A DNA stretch of 64,000 nucleotides from Cupriavidus necator N-1. GTDB taxonomy: Bacteria; Pseudomonadota; Gammaproteobacteria; Burkholderiales; Burkholderiaceae. Under the pieces are notes generated by a model. That model did no database searches. It was not told where the DNA came from and saw nothing but the letters and a program-made list of their open reading frames with translations. Positions 59,148 through 64,000 of this stretch are shown here, in pieces (position 1 is the first letter of the stretch; each line of letters opens with the position of its first letter). Where the stretch lies: contig NC_015726.1 in assembly GCF_000219215.1 (NCBI RefSeq), forward strand, positions 3,472,001 through 3,536,000. The letters are read 5' to 3'. Both the position numbers and the translations under genes were made by a program.

Positions 59148-60233
59148 TTATTGCAGGCCGCGCAGGGCCAGGCCGGCACTGACGATATACGCCGGCAGGT
59201 CGCGCTGCAGGTAGCGCTCGTTGACCTTGGCGTTGGTCGCCATGTTGGCGAACGGGTTCGCCAGCGTGGTGGTGATCTTGGTCTGGTGCTGGATCGCCGA
59301 TTGCACGCCGAGCAGCGACGCATGCCCGCCCGAGAGCAGGATCTCGTCGACCCGGCCCAGGCTGGAACTGGCGATGAAGTTGCCGACCGCGGACTGTACT
59401 TCCATCGCCAGTGCATCCAGCGACGGCTTGAGCAGCTGCGCGCGCCAGGCTTCAGGCAGCGTGTTCTTGCGTTTCTTGATCTCGGCCTTGAGCGCGTCGA
59501 GGGTGAACATGCGCGCCGCACTCTGCGTGAGCTGATCGCCGTAGCTGTTCAGCGGCTGCTCGTAGAGTTCTTTCCAGCCCTGGTAGAAGATTGCCTTGGA
59601 ACGGCTGCCGCCCAGGTGGATCACCGCCACCACCGGCAGCGCGCGCGCATCGGCCTCGGGCATCTCATGCGGCACGCCCAGCATCTGTACGATCGAGCGC
59701 TGCACCGCGTATTCCTCGACATCCATGACCTGGGGCTTGAGCCCGGCCATCTCGGCCGCGGTCACGCGCTCCTGCACGCGGTCGCTGTTGGCCGCCGTGA
59801 CGCGCACGCCGATACCGCCTTCGGTCTCGCTGGGGCCGATCACGGCGAAGTCGAAGTTGACCGCCTGCGACGGCGGATAAAGCCGGTGCGCCTCGGATTC
59901 GACCTGGGAATACAGCTCGTCTTCGGACAGGTTGTCCGGCAGGCTGACCGTCTGTGACTCCGTCAGCATGGACGGCACGCCCAGCACCACGTCCTTCGAA
60001 CGGATGCCGGCCTTGCCCAGCGCGCGTTTGAGCGCGATCCCGACGGCCTCGATATTGATGACGTTGCCATCGGCAACGGCGTTGCGGTCCAGCAGTTCGC
60101 TGGCGCATTTTTCCAGCCGGTAATCTTGCCTGCTGCCCCCTACGGACAGCTCGACTACCTTGACACTGGACGACCCGATATCCACACCGACCGTAGTCCG
60201 GCGTAGAAGCCCCGACAAAATGCCCCGACGCAA
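59148..60233 (-). CDS. pilM: PilM, cytoplasmic actin-like type IV pilus assembly ATPase-fold protein
   Basis: This 361-residue protein appears to start at TTG 60233, preceded by GGGGGTCACC. The actin-fold phosphate loop is TVGVDIGSSSVKVVEL, and ILLSGGHASLLG is the second nucleotide-site motif. It is the first gene of pilMNOPQ and is divergent from the PBP1A gene, the classic arrangement. Confidence 0.95.
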   Translation of the reverse strand: MRRGILSGLLRRTTVGVDIGSSSVKVVELSVGGSRQDYRLEKCASELLDRNAVADGNVINIEAVGIALKRALGKAGIRSKDVVLGVPSMLTESQTVSLPDNLSEDELYSQVESEAHRLYPPSQAVNFDFAVIGPSETEGGIGVRVTAANSDRVQERVTAAEMAGLKPQVMDVEEYAVQRSIVQMLGVPHEMPEADARALPVVAVIHLGGSRSKAIFYQGWKELYEQPLNSYGDQLTQSAARMFTLDALKAEIKKRKNTLPEAWRAQLLKPSLDALAMEVQSAVGNFIASSSLGRVDEILLSGGHASLLGVQSAIQHQTKITTTLANPFANMATNAKVNERYLQRDLPAYIVSAGLALRGLQ

Positions 60234-60620
60234 GGTGACCCCCTGACTTTTGAACTCGCCCCTGGCTTGAACGCTCTAATCGGGCGAGCCTTGTTTCTTG
60301 AATGAAACGTTTGCTCTTTTATGTTGGTCGATTCTCACAAAATCCAGCATCGGTGGCAATGTGCCGAACTGGCGCCGAGTTCTTTTTGAGAAGCCCCTCG
60401 CCAATCCGTTGCCAAAACCCCACGGTCGTCGGGTTCCCTTCCGGGCGCGCTTGTGCGCCCGCCCGTACGCCTTTAGCTGCATGCAACGTCGCCGTGCATG
60501 CCAGCATTCGCCACATTACATCTTGTAACAGCGCGATAGCGGCGCCCGCACCACTGTACGCCCGGACGGGCCTATGCCGGAAGATATAATCCCGGGCACC
60601 CCTGACTAGGTATTTCCCTT
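60234..60620. other. divergent promoter region between pilM and ponA
   Basis: This 387-bp non-coding interval must hold both promoters. The plus-strand -10 candidate is listed separately; for pilM no convincing -35/-10 pair was found. The pilM-proximal half is more AT-rich than its neighbours. No gene, tRNA or repeat is seen. Confidence 0.6.
60562..60590 (+). promoter_or_regulatory. candidate ponA promoter
   Basis: A perfect -10 hexamer TATAAT lies at 60585-60590, 30 bp upstream of the ponA ATG. No close match to TTGACA is found 16-18 bp before it, so strength and use are uncertain. Confidence 0.45.
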
Positions 60621-62993
60621 ATGGCCACCGCACAACACAAGTCCCACCCTGCCCGCCGCTCGATCTGGGCGCGGCTCATGTTCGGGGCGGTCGGACTGGT
60701 TGTCGCCGGAGCCGTCGTGATCGCGCTGCTGTTTGGCTACGCGCTGCTGGTGGCTGCGCCCAACCTGCCATCGCTGGACACCATCACCGACTACCGGCCC
60801 AAGATCCCGCTACGCATCTACACCGCGGACAATGTGCTGATCGGCGAATTCGGCGAAGAGCGGCGCAACTTCGTGCCCATCGCCGAGATTCCGGACGTGA
60901 TGAAAAAGGCGGTTCTGGCGATCGAGGACGACCGCTTCTACGAGCACGGCGGCGTCGACTTCGTCGGCGTGCTGCGCGCCGGGCTGGCCAACCTGCGCGG
61001 CGGGCTGTCGCAGGGCGCCTCCACCATCACCATGCAGGTGGCGCGCAACTTCTTCCTGTCCAGCGAGAAGACCTACACGCGCAAGATCTACGAGATGCTG
61101 CTGGCGTACAAGATCGAGGCCAATCTGAGCAAGGACCAGATCCTCGAGCTGTACATGAACCAGATCTACCTGGGCCAGCGCGCCTATGGCTTCGACAGCG
61201 CCGCGCGCGTGTATTTCGGCAAGTCGGTGCGCGACGTGACGCCGGCCGAGGCCGCCATGCTGGCCGGCCTGCCCAAGGCGCCGTCGGCGTACAACCCGGT
61301 GGTCAACCCGCGCCGCGCCAAGGTGCGCCAGGAGTACATCCTGCAGCGCATGCGCGACCTGGGCTATATCACGCCCGACCAGTACGAGCAGGCGGTGCAT
61401 GCCGAGCTGAAGGTGCGCACCGAGGGCAACGAGTTCTCCACCCACGCCGAGTACGTCGCCGAGATCGTGCGCCAGCTGATGTACGCGCAGTACCGCGAAG
61501 AAACCTACACGCGCGGCCTGACGGTCTACACCACGCTGACCAAGCCGGACCAGGACGCCGCCTATGAGTCCGTGCGCTCCGGCATCATGAACTACGAGCG
61601 CAAGCACGGCTACCGCGGCCCCGAAGCCTTTATCGACCTGCCCTCTGACCCGGCCGAGCGCGAGCAGGCCATCGACGATGCGCTGGTCGAGCACCCCGGC
61701 AGCGGCGACCTGCGCTCGGCCGTGGTCACCAGCGTGTCGGCCAGGCAGGTGAAGGCGACGCTGCTATCCGGCGAAGTGGCAACCATCGAAGGCCCGGCGC
61801 TGCGCTTTATCTCGCCGTCGCTGTCGTCCAACGCGCAACCCAAGATGAAGATGCGCCCCGGCGCGGTCATCCGCGTGACCCAGGACGAGAAACGCGACTG
61901 GTCGGTGACCCAGCTGCCGGAAGTGGCCGCGGCGTTCGTGTCGATCAACCCGCAGGACGGCGAGATCCGTTCGATGGTGGGCGGCTTCGACTTCAACCGC
62001 AACAAGTTCAATCACGTGACCCAGGCCTGGCGCCAGCCGGGTTCCAGCTTCAAGCCGTTCATCTACTCGGCCGCGCTGGAAAAGGGCTTCTCGCCGGCCA
62101 CGGTGATCAACGACGCGCCGCTGACGATCGGCCCCGATACCGGCGGCCAGGTGTGGGAACCGAAGAACTATGACGGCCGCTTCGAGGGCCCGATGACCAT
62201 GCGCCGCGCGCTGGCCAAGTCCAAGAACCTGGTCTCGGTGCGGATCCTGCGCGCGATCGGCACGCAGTACGCGCAGGACTACATCACGCGCTTCGGCTTC
62301 GAGGCGGACAAGCACCCGGCCTACCTGCCGATGGCGCTGGGTTCGGGCGCCGTGACGCCGCTGCAGATGGCGGGCGCGTACTCGGTGTTCGCCAACGGCG
62401 GCTACCGCGTCAACCCGTACCTGATCCAGAAGGTGGTGGACGCGCGCGGCAACGTGATCTCCGAAACCCAGCCGCAGCGCGCCGGCAGCGACGCGGTGCG
62501 GGTGCTGGACGCACGCACCGCCTTTATCGCCGACACCATGCTGCGCGACGTGGTGCGCATGGGCACCGCCAACAGCGCCAAGCAGCGCCTGGGCCGCAAC
62601 GACCTGGCGGGCAAGACCGGCACCACCAACGACGCGGTCGATGCCTGGTTCGCCGGCTACACGCCCAACCTGGTGGCGATCGCCTGGATGGGCTACGACC
62701 AGCCCAAGAGCCTGGGCGTGCGCGAAACCGGTGGCGGCCTGGCCCTGCCGATCTGGGTGGGCTACATGAGCAAGGCGCTCAAGGGCGTGCCGGAGTCGCC
62801 CGAGCGCCCTGCGCCGGAAGGCGTGCTGATGGTGGGCGGCGACTGGACCTTCGAAGAGAACGCCGGCGGCGCCGGCGTGGCTTCGGTGGGCCTGGGCGAT
62901 CCGTGGCCGGGCAAGCAGGAGGAATCGGCCACCGCGCCGGCCGACACCGAGGCCGAGAAGAAGAAGATCCTGGAGATGTTCGGCGGCGCCTGA
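60621..62993 (+). CDS. mrcA: penicillin-binding protein 1A, bifunctional peptidoglycan synthase
   Basis: This 790-residue protein has a membrane anchor (FGAVGLVVAGAVVIALLFGYALL). The GT51 domain has the catalytic Glu in AIEDDRFYEHGGVD, GASTITMQVARNFFLS and KIEANLSKDQILELYMNQIYLG. An OB-like insert follows. The transpeptidase motifs are SSFK in QPGSSFKPFIY, SKN-type KSKNLVSVR and KTGTTND. It polymerises and cross-links peptidoglycan. Confidence 0.97.
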   Translation: MATAQHKSHPARRSIWARLMFGAVGLVVAGAVVIALLFGYALLVAAPNLPSLDTITDYRPKIPLRIYTADNVLIGEFGEERRNFVPIAEIPDVMKKAVLAIEDDRFYEHGGVDFVGVLRAGLANLRGGLSQGASTITMQVARNFFLSSEKTYTRKIYEMLLAYKIEANLSKDQILELYMNQIYLGQRAYGFDSAARVYFGKSVRDVTPAEAAMLAGLPKAPSAYNPVVNPRRAKVRQEYILQRMRDLGYITPDQYEQAVHAELKVRTEGNEFSTHAEYVAEIVRQLMYAQYREETYTRGLTVYTTLTKPDQDAAYESVRSGIMNYERKHGYRGPEAFIDLPSDPAEREQAIDDALVEHPGSGDLRSAVVTSVSARQVKATLLSGEVATIEGPALRFISPSLSSNAQPKMKMRPGAVIRVTQDEKRDWSVTQLPEVAAAFVSINPQDGEIRSMVGGFDFNRNKFNHVTQAWRQPGSSFKPFIYSAALEKGFSPATVINDAPLTIGPDTGGQVWEPKNYDGRFEGPMTMRRALAKSKNLVSVRILRAIGTQYAQDYITRFGFEADKHPAYLPMALGSGAVTPLQMAGAYSVFANGGYRVNPYLIQKVVDARGNVISETQPQRAGSDAVRVLDARTAFIADTMLRDVVRMGTANSAKQRLGRNDLAGKTGTTNDAVDAWFAGYTPNLVAIAWMGYDQPKSLGVRETGGGLALPIWVGYMSKALKGVPESPERPAPEGVLMVGGDWTFEENAGGAGVASVGLGDPWPGKQEESATAPADTEAEKKKILEMFGGA

Positions 62994-63013
62994 TCACGGC
63001 CGCCAGACAGCAG

Positions 63014-63043
63014 AAAGCCGGCCACGAGGCCGGCTTTTCTTTT
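63014..63043 (+). terminator. intrinsic terminator after ponA
   Basis: AAAGCCGGCC, ACGA, GGCCGGCTTT is followed by TCTTTTG. The symmetrical stem could also serve the convergent cyaY. Confidence 0.9.
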
Positions 63044-63064
63044 GCCCGCGAGGCAGGCTTTGCG

Positions 63065-63400
63065 TCAGCCCAGCGTGAGGGCCGCGCCGGCCTGCTCGCT
63101 GACGTAGCCCGACAGCGCCGCGTACAGCTCGCCGCCGTTGCGGGTGTCGATCCAGCGCTCGCCGTCGCGGCGGAAGTGGAAGCCGCCGGCGCGCGCGGCC
63201 ACCCACAGCTCCTGCATCGGCGCCTGGCTGTTGATGATGATCTTGGTGCCGTTCTCGAACTCCAGCTCCATCACGTTGCCGGTACGGCTGATCTCAATAT
63301 CGGCGTCGGCCGCGTCGGCGGCCGCCTCGACCGTGGCTTCGATGCGGTCCAGCTCCTGCGTGGCCAGGGCCAGGAACTCGCTTTCGCTCAAGGGGGGCAT
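63065..63400 (-). CDS. cyaY: CyaY, bacterial frataxin
   Basis: This 111-residue protein starts MPPLSESEFLALATQELDRIEATVE, an acidic first helix, then DADIEISRTGNVMELEFENGTKIIINSQAPMQELWVAARAGGFHF and the end WIDTRNGGELYAALSGYVSEQAG. It binds iron and modulates IscS during Fe-S cluster assembly. It diverges from lptM. Confidence 0.96.
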   Translation of the reverse strand: MPPLSESEFLALATQELDRIEATVEAAADAADADIEISRTGNVMELEFENGTKIIINSQAPMQELWVAARAGGFHFRRDGERWIDTRNGGELYAALSGYVSEQAGAALTLG

Positions 63401-63545
63401 GCTAAACTCCGAGACCGCCGTTGCCGCCGCTGCCCGGACCGGGCGTACGTGGCGCGAACGGCTTTTTTGTTAAGAATCCTTCGGATGCCCGGCCGTTGCG
63501 CGTCGGGCCATCCAACGCCTTGCCAACAGCCTAAAGGACGACCCG

Positions 63546-63779
63546 ATGCTGCGTCGTGTTGCGATTGTATCGGCGTTTGCCGCCGCCCTTGCGATGCCCC
63601 TACTGGGCGGATGCGGCATCCGCGGGCCGCTGACCATGCCCAAAGTGCCACCCGAGCCGACCCCGCCGACCGTGACGGACCCGGGCCTGGGCCGCGCCGA
63701 TGCCATGCCGGCCCCGCCTTCCACCCCTGCCCCCGCCACGCAACCGGCCTCGCCCCCTGCCGCCCCCACCACCCGATAA
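63546..63779 (+). CDS. lptM: LptM-like small outer-membrane lipoprotein (YifL family)
   Basis: This 77-residue protein has the lipobox LLGGC followed by GIRGPLTMP, the CGxxGPL signature of LptM/YifL. The rest is Pro/Ala/Thr-rich. In E. coli LptM assists oxidative maturation of the LptD translocon. The location directly before lysA is conserved (as yifL-dapF in E. coli is near lysA-type genes). A ribosome site AAAGGACGA lies before the ATG. Confidence 0.88.
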   Translation: MLRRVAIVSAFAAALAMPLLGGCGIRGPLTMPKVPPEPTPPTVTDPGLGRADAMPAPPSTPAPATQPASPPAAPTTR

Positions 63780-63781
63780 CC

Positions 63782-64000
63782 ATGACCGCATTTTTCCATC
63801 GCCAGGACGGCGCGCTTGCCGTCGAGCAGGTGCCGCTGGCGCGCATTGCCGCTGAATTCGGCACGCCGACCTATGTGTACTCGCGCGCGGCGCTGACCGC
63901 TGCCTACCAGGCCTACGCCGCCGCCTGCCAGGGCCGCAAGGCGCAGGTCCAGTACGCCATGAAGGCAAACTCCAACCTGGCGGTGCTGCAGGTGTTTGCC
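63782..64000 (+). CDS. lysA: diaminopimelate decarboxylase (N-terminal 73 codons, cut by window edge)
   Basis: The gene starts MTAFFHRQDGALAVEQVPLARIA and includes the PLP lysine in QVQYAMKANSNLAVLQ; the frame is open at the right edge. It catalyses the last step of lysine biosynthesis. It begins 2 bp after the lptM stop, so the two are probably co-transcribed. Confidence 0.93.
   Translation, partial: MTAFFHRQDGALAVEQVPLARIAAEFGTPTYVYSRAALTAAYQAYAAACQGRKAQVQYAMKANSNLAVLQVFA

Overview
The window looks like a GC-rich betaproteobacterial chromosome of the order Burkholderiales, most likely Cupriavidus or a close Ralstonia-type relative. The evidence is gene order: petA-petB-petC-sspA-sspB, mlaF-E-D-A-C-B-(ABC pair)-ibaG-murA-hisGDCB-marC-hisHAFIE-hinT-tatABC, gltBD, dgt-aroB-aroK-pilQPONM-ponA and cyaY-lptM-lysA all occur in arrangements typical of that group. 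The assignment rests on synteny and protein character, not on a database search.

Positions 1-13951 hold a BREX phage-defence locus read leftwards: brxE, brxA, brxB, brxC, a UvrD-type helicase, a 110-residue unknown, a stand-alone PglX methyltransferase half, two tandem PglX C-terminal (specificity-type) genes, a possible 38-codon ORF, and the first 63 codons of pglZ at the window edge. The brxE-A-B-C start matches BREX type 6, but the genes that would settle the type lie beyond position 1. This locus is the main accessory region. PglX is split in two, its recognition half is duplicated, and the two copies share a 335-bp near-identical direct repeat. A helicase with a possible GreA/GreB-like N-terminal segment lies within the operon. 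The locus abuts the 3' end of a tRNA-Thr gene (14975-15050) across about 1 kb of non-coding, partly low-complexity DNA, as expected of an island inserted at a tRNA.

From 15.1 kb on, the content is core. sspB, sspA and the cytochrome bc1 operon (15.1-19.3 kb) are followed by mscL, a Nif3-like gene, a DegS/DegQ-type protease and a major porin (19.5-23.5 kb). A long leftward gene train follows (42.4 down to 23.8 kb): the Mla phospholipid-transport system, a second ABC exporter, ibaG, murA, the complete his pathway, hinT and the Tat translocase. A Bug-family binding protein, a GNAT acetyltransferase and glutamate synthase (gltD, gltB) occupy 42.5-50.8 kb. A RAYT-type Y1 transposase (51.1-51.8 kb) is the only mobile-element gene seen. 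Next come dgt, aroB, aroK and the pilMNOPQ type IV pilus assembly operon, divergent from the penicillin-binding protein 1A gene. The window ends with cyaY, lptM and the start of lysA.

Many neighbouring genes overlap by ATGA (pglX-M/S1, S1/S2, hisI/hisE, marC/hisH, mlaF/mlaE, mlaD/mlaA, the ABC pair, aroK/aroB, pilP/pilQ), which points to translational coupling. Intrinsic terminators can be read after mscL, degQ, the porin, tatC, petC, gltD, ponA, pilQ and the tRNA, and one lies inside the mla operon between mlaC and mlaB.
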